Shown: positions 28,574-38,193, counted from the first letter of the stretch. The stretch is DNA of 64,000 nt from CAVYWD01 sp963772225 (GCA_963772225.1 CAVYWD010000007.1:34241-98240); one strand, 5' to 3'. Translations and numbers: made by a program. The notes: generated by a model from the sequence alone, not told the origin.

Positions 28574-30667
28574 CTATCGGCCGCTGCCGCCCGCCGCCTC
28601 GGAGCGCGGCTTCAGCTCGTCGAGGAGCGCCCTCGCCCCATAGACCTTGTCGAGCGCCTCCAGGATGCCCGCGGCGTGGACGCTGACCGCGCGCGCCGAT
28701 TCCTCGGAGTAAACGAAGGTATTGGGCAGCGACTCCAGATTGCCGTCGAAGATGAGCCCCACCAGCGCGCCGTCGCGGTCCACCACCGGGCTGCCGGAGT
28801 TGCCGCCGATGATGTCGTTCGTGGAGACGAAGTTCAGAGGGACTTGGGGGTTCACCTTCCCGCGGGCGTCGAGGAAGGATTTCGGGAGCGCGAGCGGAGG
28901 CGCGCCGGTCGCATGGGCGTAGAGGCCGCCGAAGTCGGTGGCCCAAGGCACTGGGGCGCCGTCCTTGGCGAGGTACCCCTTGGCGGCGCCGAACGAGAGC
29001 CGGAGCGTGAAGGTCGCGTCGGGGTAGCGATTGGCGCCGTAGAGATCGAAGAGCGCGCCGGCAATGAGCGAGCCGTTCCGCCGCTCCACGCTCTCCACCT
29101 CGTCCTCGTAGCGCTTGCGCACCGCGCGCGCCGGCGGGTCGACCAGGCGCGCCAGGGCGAGCATGGGGTCGTCGCTCGCGCGCACGGCCGCGACGCCCCC
29201 CTCAGCCAAGGCGCGTCGGGTCGCCACGTCCGCGAGCTTGCTGCCCTGCACGAAGGCGCGCGCCGCCTGCGCCGGCGTCCGGCCCGCGAGGATCTTCTCG
29301 ACCAGCGGGGCTTTCTTGCCGAGATTGGCCGAGAGCTTGGCGAGGCCCCAGGCGAGCTTCTCCTCCTCCAGCGACGGGTAGATGGGCGCCCTGGAGAAGA
29401 GCCGCTGGTCGAGCGACGGGAGCGCCGAGGCGCGGTACTCCGGCAGGCGGTCCTCGTTGGGCTTCTCGAGCTCCTCGGCGCGCCGCAGGAGGCGCCGGGC
29501 GATGGCGAAGAGCGAGCCCGGCATCGCGAGCGGGCGCTCGAGCAGCGCATAGGGCCGATAAAACGCCGCGAAGGTCTTCTGCGCTTTGGCGATCTGGTCC
29601 CAGGCGGGCGCGATGCGCGCGGCGTCGGGCAGGCTCGCGGCGCGCTCGCGCAGCGCGCGCTCCTGCGTCCGCTTGGCCTCGATGAGCTTCGGGTCTTTCA
29701 GGCCCGCGAGCTCTCCGCGCCGGGCCTTGAGCGTGTTCTCCAGCCCGAAGATGTCCTTCTGTGCGATGCGCGCCTCCTCGGCGCCGCGGGCGGAGAACGC
29801 GACCAGGCGGTCGCGCAGCTCGGCGTAGGCCTCTTGGCCGAACGGGTAGGCGACGTCGCGCAGGAGCTCGAGCTGGGCCACCGTGAGCAGCCGGTCGGTG
29901 GAGCCGGGGTTGCCGGAGACGAAGACGAGCTCGTTGCCCGCGGCCCCCTTGGGGTTGAAGGTGAGCCAGGCCTCGGGCTTGGCGGGCTGGCCGTCGGCGT
30001 AGGCGCGGAAGAAGGCGAAGTCCAGGTCGTAGCGCGGGTAGGTGAAGTTCTCCGCGTCGCCGCCGAAGAAGGCGATGGCGAACTCCGGCGCGAAGACCAG
30101 CCGAACGTCGGTGTAGCGGCGGTAGCGGTAGAGGTCGTAGACCTTGCCCTCATACAGCGTCACCACGTCGCAGCGGAGCCCGGTCTCGTCCGCGCAGGAC
30201 TTCTCCAGTCCCGCCATGGCGGCCCGCTGGGTTTTGAAGGCCGCGGCCGCGTCCATCTGGGGCCCGACCTTGGCGTTCACCTTCGCGGTCACGTCTTCGA
30301 TGGAGACGAGGACGTTCAGCTCCAGGTCGGGGCAGGCGATCTCCTCGGAGCGCGCCTTGGCGTAGAAGCCGGCCCGGACCAAGTCCTCGCTCTGCCGAGA
30401 GAGCTTGGCGATGCAGTCGGCCGCCACGTGGTGGTTCGTGAGGAGGAGCCCGTCGGGCGAGACGAAAGAGCCCGAGCCGCCGCTGTTGAAGCGCACCGAG
30501 GCGAGCTGCAGGTGCTTGAGGAAGGCGTCGCTCGGCGCAAAGCCGTAGAGGGCCTTCACGCGCTCGCGGGGGAAGCGGTCGAAAGTCCACATGCCTTCGT
30601 CGGCGCGGGCGGGGGCGGCCGCGGCCAGGGCGAGCAGGGCGAAGCTCAACGACAGGGGGCGTGGCAA
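28574..30667 (-). CDS. S46-family dipeptidyl-peptidase
   Basis: A 697 aa secreted serine peptidase. The start is TTG 30665-30667, chosen because AAGGAG stands six bases upstream and a signal peptide follows at once (FALLALAAAAPARA). The S46 (DPP7/DPP11) marks are GGSGSFVSPDGLLLTNHHVAAD with the catalytic His (~80), FFGGDAENFTYPRYDLDFAFFRAY (in part) containing the Asp, and GGNSGSPVVDRDG with the Ser. It removes dipeptides from peptide N-termini in the periplasm or outside. Full length with all catalytic segments. Confidence 0.92.
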   Translation of the reverse strand: MPRPLSLSFALLALAAAAPARADEGMWTFDRFPRERVKALYGFAPSDAFLKHLQLASVRFNSGGSGSFVSPDGLLLTNHHVAADCIAKLSRQSEDLVRAGFYAKARSEEIACPDLELNVLVSIEDVTAKVNAKVGPQMDAAAAFKTQRAAMAGLEKSCADETGLRCDVVTLYEGKVYDLYRYRRYTDVRLVFAPEFAIAFFGGDAENFTYPRYDLDFAFFRAYADGQPAKPEAWLTFNPKGAAGNELVFVSGNPGSTDRLLTVAQLELLRDVAYPFGQEAYAELRDRLVAFSARGAEEARIAQKDIFGLENTLKARRGELAGLKDPKLIEAKRTQERALRERAASLPDAARIAPAWDQIAKAQKTFAAFYRPYALLERPLAMPGSLFAIARRLLRRAEELEKPNEDRLPEYRASALPSLDQRLFSRAPIYPSLEEEKLAWGLAKLSANLGKKAPLVEKILAGRTPAQAARAFVQGSKLADVATRRALAEGGVAAVRASDDPMLALARLVDPPARAVRKRYEDEVESVERRNGSLIAGALFDLYGANRYPDATFTLRLSFGAAKGYLAKDGAPVPWATDFGGLYAHATGAPPLALPKSFLDARGKVNPQVPLNFVSTNDIIGGNSGSPVVDRDGALVGLIFDGNLESLPNTFVYSEESARAVSVHAAGILEALDKVYGARALLDELKPRSEAAGGSGR

Positions 30668-31015
30668 GGCGAGCTCCTTGGCAGGCAGGCGAGCGAGCAA
30701 GGTAGTCGCTCGCGGCGCTCGGTGTGAAGTGCCTTCCTCGAGGTGCCGTCTCGCCGGGGCCCGGCCGGGAGGCGGATTCGCCCTCGGCGATTCACCCGGC
30801 GTGAAGGCCTCTGGGGCGCGGCTCGTCCGAGCCTCGCGTGAGCCAATGCGTTGACGTGGACGGCCTTCTCGTGGGTTCGAGGCCGGCGCGCGGGCGCCAA
30901 AGTTCTTCGCCGAGCCGGGTCCCCCACGGAACCATCGACCATCGACGGTCAACCATCGACGCGAGGCTGCGCCGCACCCTCCCCAACATGCTCGTCGGTC
31001 TGAGGCGCCGCCTCG
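30668..31015. other. 348 bp gap upstream of the S46 peptidase
   Basis: No gene is visible. ACCATCGAC or a one-base shorter form is repeated three times at 30931-30960. The peptidase promoter is expected here, since pyrD ends at 31016 on the same strand. Confidence 0.4.
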
Positions 31016-32086
31016 CTAGAGATCCGCGCCGACGGCGTCGGAGATGCGCGAGAACCCGTCCTTGGCGAGGAGCCGAGGCAGCTCGGCCAGGACGTTCCTG
31101 GGGAACAGCGGCCCGCCGTAGATGAACCCGGTGTAGACCTGCACCAGCGACGCGCCGGCGCGGATGCGCGCATAGACGTCCTGCGCGCTCATGGCCCCGC
31201 CGACGCCGATGATGGGGATGCGCCCCTGGGCGCGCTGGGCGACCCGGCGCAGCGCCTCCAGCGCCAGCGGCCCGAGCGGGGCGCCGGACAGGCCCCCCGC
31301 CTCGCCCGCGCGCGGGTGGCTCGCGGCGGCGCCCGGCCGCTGCAGGGTGGTGTTGGTGGCGACGATGCCCGACGCGCCCACCGCCAGCGCCACGTCCACC
31401 GCATCGTCCAGCGCCTCGGCGGCGAGGTCCGGCGCGAGCTTGACGAGGAGCGGCTTCGGCGCCGGCAGCGAGCGCGCCTTGGCCACGCACGCAAAGAGCA
31501 GCCGCTCCAGGGCGCCGCGGGCCTGCAGCTCGCGCAGCCCCGGCGTGTTCGGCGAGGAGATGTTGACGACCAGGTAGTCCGCGTAGGGGTGCAGCCGGTC
31601 GATGCACGCCAGGTAGTCGTCCTCGGCGCGCTCGTTGGGGGTGTCCTTGTTGCGCCCGACGTTGATGCCGACGACGCCCGGGCGCAGCTCCCGGGGGAGG
31701 CGCGCGAGGCGCTCCGCGCAGTCCTGCGCCCCGCGGTTGTTGAAGCCCATGCGGTTGATGAGGGCCCGGTGCTCCGGGAGCCGGAACATCCGCGGCGAGG
31801 GATTTCCCGGCTGCGGGCGCGGCGTGAGCGTGCCTATCTCCACGTGGGAGAAGCCCAGCGCGAACAGCCCCGGGGCCATCACCTCGCCCTTGTCGAAGCC
31901 CGCCGCCAGGCCGAGCGGGTGCTCGAAGCGCAGCCCCAGCGTCTCCACGGCGAGCGACGGCTCGGCGCGCGGGCGGCGGCGCACCAGGGCGGGGCTCCCG
32001 AGGACGCGGAGCGCCGCGGAGCCGAAGCGGTGCGCGCGCTCGGGGGAGAGCTGGAAGAGCAGCGGACGGATCAGGCGCCAGATCAT
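31016..32086 (-). CDS. pyrD: Dihydroorotate dehydrogenase (quinone), class 2
   Basis: A 356 aa FMN enzyme. The N-terminal helices (MIWRLIRPLLFQLSPERAH) that dock class 2 enzymes to the membrane are present. Further marks are HPLGLAAGFDKG, IGTLTPRPQPGNPSPRMFRL, NRMGFNNRG, the catalytic-Ser segment NISSPNTPGLRELQ and IPIIGVGGAMSAQD. It oxidises dihydroorotate to orotate with quinone as acceptor. It stands alone, without other pyrimidine genes. Confidence 0.96.
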   Translation of the reverse strand: MIWRLIRPLLFQLSPERAHRFGSAALRVLGSPALVRRRPRAEPSLAVETLGLRFEHPLGLAAGFDKGEVMAPGLFALGFSHVEIGTLTPRPQPGNPSPRMFRLPEHRALINRMGFNNRGAQDCAERLARLPRELRPGVVGINVGRNKDTPNERAEDDYLACIDRLHPYADYLVVNISSPNTPGLRELQARGALERLLFACVAKARSLPAPKPLLVKLAPDLAAEALDDAVDVALAVGASGIVATNTTLQRPGAAASHPRAGEAGGLSGAPLGPLALEALRRVAQRAQGRIPIIGVGGAMSAQDVYARIRAGASLVQVYTGFIYGGPLFPRNVLAELPRLLAKDGFSRISDAVGADL

Positions 32087-32120
32087 GGCGCGAGGTTCTA
32101 GCCCAAGGTCGCCGCGGGTG

Positions 32121-32447
32121 TCAGCTGCCGGGCGCGCCCGCGAGCCCGCGGATGAACCGGACCAGGGCGTCCAGGTCCTGGGCGCTGAGGCGGTCCTTGA
32201 AGGCCGGCATGGGGTCCTTGCCCCCGAGCCGGATGGACGCCCGAATCTGATCGTCCGAGCGCTGCTGCTGCCAGGCGGCGCTCGCGAAGTCGGGCATCGG
32301 GGCTCGGTCGGCCACTTTCGTGCGCCCCCGCCCGTCCTCGCCGTGGCACATGGCGCAGCGCCGGCGCCAGAGCTCAGGCCCCGCCGACGGCTGAGCCCAG
32401 GCCCACAGCGGGCAAACGAGCATGAGCGCGCACGCCAGTTGGCGCAT
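32121..32447 (-). CDS. Small periplasmic c-type cytochrome
   Basis: A 108 aa protein. The start at ATG 32445-32447 gives a signal peptide (LACALMLVCPLWAWA). The heme site is CAMCH (~residues 31-35), and the distal Met is likely in DPMPAFKDRLSAQDLDALVRF (in part). It is a class I monoheme cytochrome c, so an electron carrier in the periplasm; the partner is unknown. It ends 35 bases before the pyrD start and may be cotranscribed with it. Confidence 0.9.
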   Translation of the reverse strand: MRQLACALMLVCPLWAWAQPSAGPELWRRRCAMCHGEDGRGRTKVADRAPMPDFASAAWQQQRSDDQIRASIRLGGKDPMPAFKDRLSAQDLDALVRFIRGLAGAPGS

Positions 32448-32565
32448 CGAGCGTCTCCTCGGGCGTCGGAGAATCTTAGGTCGCGGAGGCGCCCGGTTGC
32501 CTTGCCCCTCGGGGGGTCGAGTCTCTAGAATCGGACGCCCATTCAGGCTCAACAACGGAGAGGAC

Positions 32566-34155
32566 ATGTCAGAGGCACCCGTCACCCGCGAGCAGGTCGT
32601 TTCCGATGCCTTGGACGTTCTCAAGAGCCTGCGCGACAACGCCCGCGGCGGGCGCTCCAACAAGCTCGCCGACGTGAAGGGGGTCTTCGAAGGCCGCGTC
32701 GCCCTCGAGTTCGACACCTATTTCTTCTTTCTGCGCAAGTTCCACTACATCGGAATGGACCGCGAGGCCTGCCTCCAGCTGACTCCCGACGGCGAGAAGG
32801 TGGTCGACGGCGAGAGGCTCGATCGCTTCGACGAGGCCGTCGACGAGTACTTCGCGGCCCGCTTCGCCCAGCCGCTGCTTCAGGAGGCGGACCTCCTCGA
32901 CTCGCCGACCGAAGGTCCCCACATGCTCGACAGCGTGTGGGCCGTGCCCGCCATCGCCGAGGCGGCGGACCCCGACATCGGCATCGGCGAAGACGAGGGC
33001 GCGCTGATGGCCACGCAGGTCGCCCACTCCCCGGCCGCCAAGCCTGCCTACGAGCGTCCCAAGCCCATCCCGCTGCCGCTCTCGAGCGCGGCGCCGGCCC
33101 CCCTCTCGCCGGCCATCGCGTTCATTCCGCCGCCCGCCGCGGCGGTCGCGCCGGCGCCCCCGCTGGCCGTTGCCCCGTCGCCTCGGCCCGCGCCCGCGCC
33201 TGCGCCAGCACCTGCGCCAGCACCTGCGCGCGACCCCGAGGTGCGCGCCGCCCCCGAGCCCGCGGGGCAAAGCCTCGACGGGCGCTACACGAAGCTCGAG
33301 CCCATCGGGCACGGGCCGCTGGGCACGGTGTTCCGCGGTCGCCACGTCGCGCTCGGCCTCGATGTGGCCATCAAGGAGCTGAAGGACATCTTCGGGTACT
33401 TCTCGTTCCTGCAGCGCGGCGAGGTCCTCAAGCGCCTCAAGCGCGAGATCTGCGCGCAGGCGGTGGTCCGCCATCCGTCGGTCGCGGCGGTCGTCGACCA
33501 GAACACCGACGTGCCGATGCCGTACGTCGTCGTCGAGCTGTGCGCCACCAACCTCCGCGCCCGCCTCGACGCGGCCGGAGGCAAGGGCCTGCCGCCGGCG
33601 GAGGCCATCCGCCTCTTCCTGCAGCTCGCCTACGGGCTCAAGGCCGCGCATGCGCAGGGGCTCACGCACGGAAACTTGAAGCCGGAGAACGTCCTGCTCG
33701 ACGCTCTGGGGAACGCCCGCCTGGCCGACTTCGGGCTCTCGCGGGTCATCGAGGTGGACGCGGCGAAGGGCATGCCGCAGGTCTTCGTGGGCACCGGCGG
33801 CATGGGCTACATGAGCCCCGAGCAGCTCGGCCGCACCGGCAAGGACCTGGGCCCCAGCTCCGACGTGTACGGGCTCGGCATTCTGCTCTACGAGACGCTG
33901 ACCGGCTACCTCCCCGGGCGGCGCTCACCGCTGCCGTCGGCGGCCAACCCGAACGTGCCCGAGAAGGTCGACGCCATCTTCGACCGCATGACGCAGGACC
34001 GGCGCGAGGCGCGCTACCCGGACCTGGAGGCGGTGCTCGGCGACTTCTACGCGGCCTTCGACGACGGGTCGTTCATGGCCCGAGGCGACCTCGTCCTGCG
34101 CGCCGAGCCGGCGCCTGCGAGCGGGGCGACCGCCGCGCGGGCGCGCTCGCGCTGA
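32566..34155 (+). CDS. Kinase-fold protein lacking the catalytic Asp (pseudokinase)
   Basis: A 529 aa protein starting at ATG 32566 behind GGAG. Residues ~1-110 are a helical N-terminal domain of unknown type (TREQVVSDALDVLKSLRDNARGG in part). A Pro/Ala linker with (AP)n repeats follows to ~235. From ~245 comes a protein kinase fold with P-loop GHGPLGTVFRG, Lys270 (VAIKELK), DFG at ~388 and SPEQL. The catalytic loop reads THGNLKPEN, so the HRD Asp is Asn370 and Arg is Gly. It is therefore probably an ATP-binding or scaffold pseudokinase. No membrane segment. Confidence 0.88.
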   Translation: MSEAPVTREQVVSDALDVLKSLRDNARGGRSNKLADVKGVFEGRVALEFDTYFFFLRKFHYIGMDREACLQLTPDGEKVVDGERLDRFDEAVDEYFAARFAQPLLQEADLLDSPTEGPHMLDSVWAVPAIAEAADPDIGIGEDEGALMATQVAHSPAAKPAYERPKPIPLPLSSAAPAPLSPAIAFIPPPAAAVAPAPPLAVAPSPRPAPAPAPAPAPAPARDPEVRAAPEPAGQSLDGRYTKLEPIGHGPLGTVFRGRHVALGLDVAIKELKDIFGYFSFLQRGEVLKRLKREICAQAVVRHPSVAAVVDQNTDVPMPYVVVELCATNLRARLDAAGGKGLPPAEAIRLFLQLAYGLKAAHAQGLTHGNLKPENVLLDALGNARLADFGLSRVIEVDAAKGMPQVFVGTGGMGYMSPEQLGRTGKDLGPSSDVYGLGILLYETLTGYLPGRRSPLPSAANPNVPEKVDAIFDRMTQDRREARYPDLEAVLGDFYAAFDDGSFMARGDLVLRAEPAPASGATAARARSR

Positions 34156-34646
34156 GGTTCGCCTTTGCGGTGGTCGCCGCTCCGACTGGCGAGCGCTGTC
34201 CGCACCGGTCCCTCGCGGCCCCAAAGCGCCCAAGGCCTCGTCGACGGCGGCGCCTGCCCTGGGCTTCGCGCGCCGCCGGAAGTCCGTTTGAGGTGAAACG
34301 GTCTTGGGGGCGCCGCTGGATTTGCGCTTGCGGTGCCCGGGCCTTCCCGCGAATGAACGAGCGCGACCTCGCTTCAGCGACTTAAGGGGGAGGCCGTCGC
34401 CTCGGTGCCACTCGAGATGCTCCCTCGCGCATGCCCAGGCCGAAAGCAGCCGATCTCAATGCGCTCCTCCAGCGACTCGAGGCAGCCGGGCGGCGCTCGC
34501 TGCGGCATTCGGGCCGACGGCCGACGCATCCGACGCGAGCGCTCGCGATTGGCCGGCGGCCGTTAATTTGACCGACCGCGAAACCGCCCCGATAGTGCCT
34601 CGTGTAGCGCGATGTAGTACACGCCCACCTTATCCGGAGGCACTCC
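34156..34646. other. 491 bp gap; no supported gene
   Basis: The stretch separates the pseudokinase and the PilZ gene. The only protein-like frame is a 46-codon one at 34431-34571 (MPRPKAADLNALLQRLEAAG), with no clear ribosome-binding site and no known match, which I do not call a gene. The PilZ promoter is expected near 34600-34620 (GTAGTAC is -10-like), and TCCGGAGG at ~34633 is its ribosome-binding site. Confidence 0.4.
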
Positions 34647-34985
34647 ATGTTGAGTCCGTCTTATGAACGCCGGGAGTTCAAGCGGGTCCCCGTCGCCATG
34701 CGAGTCATCGAGGAGCACGCCGGCGGCCGCACCGAGGCCCACGCCGTGGATATCTGCGAGCTGGGGATGCGCTACATGAAGCCCAAGAACGCGCCCCGGT
34801 CCGTGGATCGCGAGGTGCTGCTCGAGTTCTGCCTGCCCGGCGACTTCGCGCCGGTGCGCATCCTGGGGTGGGTCGCCAACGAGGAAGTGCAGAGCGACGA
34901 CCGCTTCCTCTCGGTCACCTTCGCCTTCCCCACCGACGACGACGCGGCGCGCGTCTGCGAGCTCGTCGGGCGGGCGAGCGCGTAA
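34647..34985 (+). CDS. Single-domain PilZ protein
   Basis: A 112 aa PilZ domain. The c-di-GMP-binding N-terminal stretch YERREFKRVPVAMRV has the RxxxR motif, and the D/NxSxxG segment is present in altered form as DICELGMRY (Ser replaced by Cys). The remainder is a beta-barrel (VLLEFCLPGDFAPVRILGWV). It may bind c-di-GMP with changed affinity. Start ATG 34647 follows a good GGAGG site. It is alone, with purF convergent. Confidence 0.85.
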   Translation: MLSPSYERREFKRVPVAMRVIEEHAGGRTEAHAVDICELGMRYMKPKNAPRSVDREVLLEFCLPGDFAPVRILGWVANEEVQSDDRFLSVTFAFPTDDDAARVCELVGRASA

Positions 34986-35061
34986 GAAGCCGCAGGCCGG
35001 AGCGACCTGGCGCTCTCCGCTCGCCCCGAGCGAAAGCCGCAAGGCCCCGAGCGTCCCCCAG

Positions 35062-36453
35062 CTACCCCGCCTTCGGCTCGCCCGGGCCCTTGGTCTGCGA
35101 GAAGTCGATGGGGTAGCGCCCGCTGAAGCAGGCGTCGCACCAGCTCGAGGCGTCGCCGACCGCGCTGGCCACGCCCTTGAGCGAGAGGTACCCCAGGGAG
35201 TCGGCGGCCAGGTACTTGGCGATCTCGCCGACGCTGTGCGTGGCGGCGATGAGCTCCTGCCGCCGCGGGGTGTCGATGCCGTAGTAGCAGGGCCACGCGG
35301 TAGGCGGGCTGGAGATGCGCACGTGCACCTCGCGCGCTCCGGCGGCCCGGAGGATGGTGACGATTTTCCGGGAGGTGGTGCCTCGCACGATGGAGTCGTC
35401 CACCACCGCGACGCGCTTGCCGCGCAAGAGCGGCGCCACCGCCGAGAGCTTCAGCTTGACCCCGAAGTGGCGGATGGACTGCTGCGGCTCGATGAAGGTC
35501 CGGCCCACGTAGTGGCTGCGGATGAGCCCGAAGTCGAACGGCGCCTTTATCTGCTGGGAGAAGCCGAGCGCCGCGGGCGTGCCGCTGTCGGGCACCGGGA
35601 TGACCAGGTCGACGTCGGCCGGGTGCTCCAGGGCGAGCTGGCGGCCGAACTCCTTGCGGACCTCGTAGACGCTCCGGCCGAACAGGGTGCTGTCGGGCCG
35701 CGCGAAATAGATGAGCTCGAAGACGCAGCGCGCGAGCGGCGCGGGCGCGAGCGGCCGCGTGGAGTGGAGCCCCTCGGCGTCGATGACCACGACCTCGCCC
35801 GGCTCGACCTCGCGCAGGTACTCGGCCTCGATGAGGTCCAGCGCGCAGGTCTCGGAGGCGAGCACGTAGGCGCCCTTGAGCCGACCCAGGACGAGCGGCC
35901 GCAGGCCCCGCGGGTCTCGGGCGCCGACGATGGCCCGCTCGGTGAGGAACAGGAGGCTGTAGGCGCCCTGGACTCGCTTCAGCCCGTCGCCGATCTTCGA
36001 GGCGAGGTCCGGCGCCCGCGAGCGCGCCACGAGGTGGAGGATGGCCTCGGTGTCCGAAGTGGACTGGAACAGCGCGCCGGCCTCGGTCAGCTCCGCGCGC
36101 AGGGCGTCGGAGTTCACCAGGTTGCCGTTGTGGGCGATGGCGAGCACGCCGCTCGACCAGTGGGCGCTGAACGGCTGGGCGTTCGCCGGGTCGCTGTCGC
36201 CGGCGGTGGAGTACCGCACGTGGCCGATGGCCGAGGTCCCCTTGAGCTCACGGACGACCTTCTCGTCGAAGACGTCGGTGACCAGGCCCATCGCGCGGTG
36301 CTCGCGGACCTCCTCGCCGTCGGAGACGACGATGCCGGCGCTCTCCTGCCCGCGGTGCTGCAGGGCGTGGAGGCCGAGGTAAGTGAGGTTCGCCGCCTCC
36401 GAGTGTCCGAAGACGCCGAAGATGCCGCAGTGTTCCTTCAGCTTGTCAAACAT
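35062..36453 (-). CDS. purF: Amidophosphoribosyltransferase
   Basis: A 463 aa enzyme of purine synthesis step one. The class II glutaminase Cys is Cys9 after a short propeptide (MFDKLKEHCGIFGVFG), with the glutaminase marks LHALQHRGQESAG and AHNGNLVNSDALR. The phosphoribosyltransferase domain has VIPVPDSGTPAALGFSQ and the PRPP loop VAVVDDSIVRGTTSRKIV. The C-terminal Cys residues WCDACFSGRYP belong to the iron-sulfur-type PurF group. It makes phosphoribosylamine from PRPP and glutamine. Confidence 0.97.
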   Translation of the reverse strand: MFDKLKEHCGIFGVFGHSEAANLTYLGLHALQHRGQESAGIVVSDGEEVREHRAMGLVTDVFDEKVVRELKGTSAIGHVRYSTAGDSDPANAQPFSAHWSSGVLAIAHNGNLVNSDALRAELTEAGALFQSTSDTEAILHLVARSRAPDLASKIGDGLKRVQGAYSLLFLTERAIVGARDPRGLRPLVLGRLKGAYVLASETCALDLIEAEYLREVEPGEVVVIDAEGLHSTRPLAPAPLARCVFELIYFARPDSTLFGRSVYEVRKEFGRQLALEHPADVDLVIPVPDSGTPAALGFSQQIKAPFDFGLIRSHYVGRTFIEPQQSIRHFGVKLKLSAVAPLLRGKRVAVVDDSIVRGTTSRKIVTILRAAGAREVHVRISSPPTAWPCYYGIDTPRRQELIAATHSVGEIAKYLAADSLGYLSLKGVASAVGDASSWCDACFSGRYPIDFSQTKGPGEPKAG

Positions 36454-36541
36454 GGGGCTCTTGCACCTGGGCTGAAAACGTCAATTATAGGCGCCGAACC
36501 GGTGGCGCAGGGGAACTTCTCCACTCGACTCCGGCGCTCCA

Positions 36542-37864
36542 GTGAACCCATTGAAGAACCGGACTTCGTCCCGAGCCTTCGCCGCTCTCTTCACGGCGGG
36601 GATGTTCTACCTCGGCCTCTCGTTCGACTGGCGGGCGAATCGGCCGATCTCCGCTCGGGTGACGTGCGCCTGCCGCGCCACTGGCTCCGTCCGGGCGGGC
36701 GCTGCGCGCATCGAGCTCAAGCCGCCGCTCCCGACCGTCGTCGCAGGCTACCCGCCTCCGCGCTCGACCGCCACCTCGGCGGAGCCGCTCTTTGCCCGCG
36801 CCCTGGTGCTCCAGGTGGGAGACCAGGCGGTGGCCCTCGCGTCCGCGGAGGTGTTGGAGATCCCGCCCTCGGTGCTGCGCCGCGTCCGGGAGCGGGCGCG
36901 GGCCGCAGGGCTCACCGAAGTGATCGCGGCGGCGACGCACGCCCACACCTCCTTCGGTGGCTACGACGACAGCCTCATCGTCCAGGTGGCCGCGACCGGC
37001 CGATTCGATGCCGACCAGGAGCGCCGCCTGGTTGAAGGCTTGAGCCAGGCCGTGGAGCAAGCGTACGCGGCGCGCCGGCCGGCGACCCTGAAGGTGGCGC
37101 AGCGCGCGCTCGCAGGCGCCTCGCGCAACCGCGACGACCCCCAGGCCCCGCCCGACCAAGAGCTCACGGCGCTCTTCGCCGACGGCTCGGACGGCGCTCC
37201 CATCGCCGCGCTCTTCTCATTCGGCTGCCACCCCACGCTGGCCGCGCGCCACGGCGCGCGCCTCGACGGAGACTGGCCGAGCCGGGCGGCGCAGCGCCTG
37301 GAGGCCGCCGGGCGCGTGGCGCTCTTCGTCCAGGGCGCGCTGGGCGACGCCACCGCGGCCCCGCCGGCGGGCGAAGGATCCGGGCTGGAGCGGATGGGCG
37401 CGAAGGTCGCCGAGGCCGTGGCGCAGTCGGCGAGCGCGGCGGAGCCCGTAGAGGCCGAGCTGGCGCTCGCCACGGTCGAGCTCGGCTTGCCTCCGGCGCA
37501 GGCGGACGCCGCGGTGCCTCGGTACCTGAGGCGGCCGGCGGCGAACTTCTTGAGCCTCCTCGCGCCGTCCCGAGCCGAGGTGACGGTCCTCGCCCTGGGG
37601 AGGACGTACTTCGTCTTCACGCCGGCGGAGCCGACGGCCGCCGCCGGCCAGGCCCTGCGGGAGAGGGTCCGAGGCGCGCTCGCGCCCGGGGCGCGCATCG
37701 CCTTGGTCTCGGTGGCGCAGGGGTATGTCGGATACCTCGAGACGCCCGAGGCCATGGCGCAGGGAAAGGGCGAGGCGCGGCGGACGCTGTTCGGGCCCGG
37801 GCTCCAGGAGCGGCTGGGGCAGGGCATCGACGCGGCGCTCGAGGCGATGCGGTCGGGGCCTTGA
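36542..37864 (+). CDS. Neutral ceramidase-like protein
   Basis: A 440 aa protein with an N-terminal membrane or signal segment (FAALFTAGMFYLGLSFDW) and a domain resembling the N-terminal part of neutral/alkaline ceramidases: GAARIELKPPLPTVVAGY, ALASAEVLEIPPSVL, IAAATHAHTSFGGY (metal-binding His residues) and FSFGCHPTLA. It is shorter than true ceramidases and lacks their C-terminal domain. It probably hydrolyses an amide-linked lipid or another amide outside the cytoplasm, but the substrate cannot be told. Confidence 0.75.
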   Translation: MNPLKNRTSSRAFAALFTAGMFYLGLSFDWRANRPISARVTCACRATGSVRAGAARIELKPPLPTVVAGYPPPRSTATSAEPLFARALVLQVGDQAVALASAEVLEIPPSVLRRVRERARAAGLTEVIAAATHAHTSFGGYDDSLIVQVAATGRFDADQERRLVEGLSQAVEQAYAARRPATLKVAQRALAGASRNRDDPQAPPDQELTALFADGSDGAPIAALFSFGCHPTLAARHGARLDGDWPSRAAQRLEAAGRVALFVQGALGDATAAPPAGEGSGLERMGAKVAEAVAQSASAAEPVEAELALATVELGLPPAQADAAVPRYLRRPAANFLSLLAPSRAEVTVLALGRTYFVFTPAEPTAAAGQALRERVRGALAPGARIALVSVAQGYVGYLETPEAMAQGKGEARRTLFGPGLQERLGQGIDAALEAMRSGP

Positions 37865-37895
37865 ATCGCCCATTCGCCCGGTCAGCGCGGCCGTC

Positions 37896-38177
37896 CGCCG
37901 GGCCCTAAAGAGCCCGGCTATTTGTACAAAGCCGGCTGAAGCCGGCTGTTGGCTGGAAACCGGAAGATGGAGGTTTCTTTGTGCCGACCGTTCCGGTGCA
38001 AAGGGTCGGGCGAGCCGCCCTTCTCGCCTCGCGGGCGCGATGATTCCAGCAGGCAGCGCTCCATCTGAACCAGAAGCAATCCTCGGTCGACGACGCGCTC
38101 GGGCCAGAGCTCGAAGGTCGAACCCTCCCGTACCCAGCCGGCTTTGTACGCGTAGCCGGGGGCTTTAGCCCCCGGCG
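37896..38177. mobile_element. MITE-like element with 43 bp terminal inverted repeats
   Basis: Bases 37896-37938 and 38135-38177 are inverted copies identical at 36 of 43 positions, including CAGCCGGCTTTGTAC and the outer hairpin core CTTTAG. The ~196 bp between them have no coding frame. The element fills the gap between the ceramidase-like gene and the OMP gene, ending 17 bases from the latter's stop. No transposase is inside. Target duplications are not evident. Confidence 0.7.
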
Positions 38178-38193
38178 GGCGCCCATTCCTCGC

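Noticed and set aside
34431..34571. 46-codon gene candidate before the PilZ gene
   Set aside because: No ribosome-binding site, no recognisable family, and Arg-rich composition typical of random high-GC frames.
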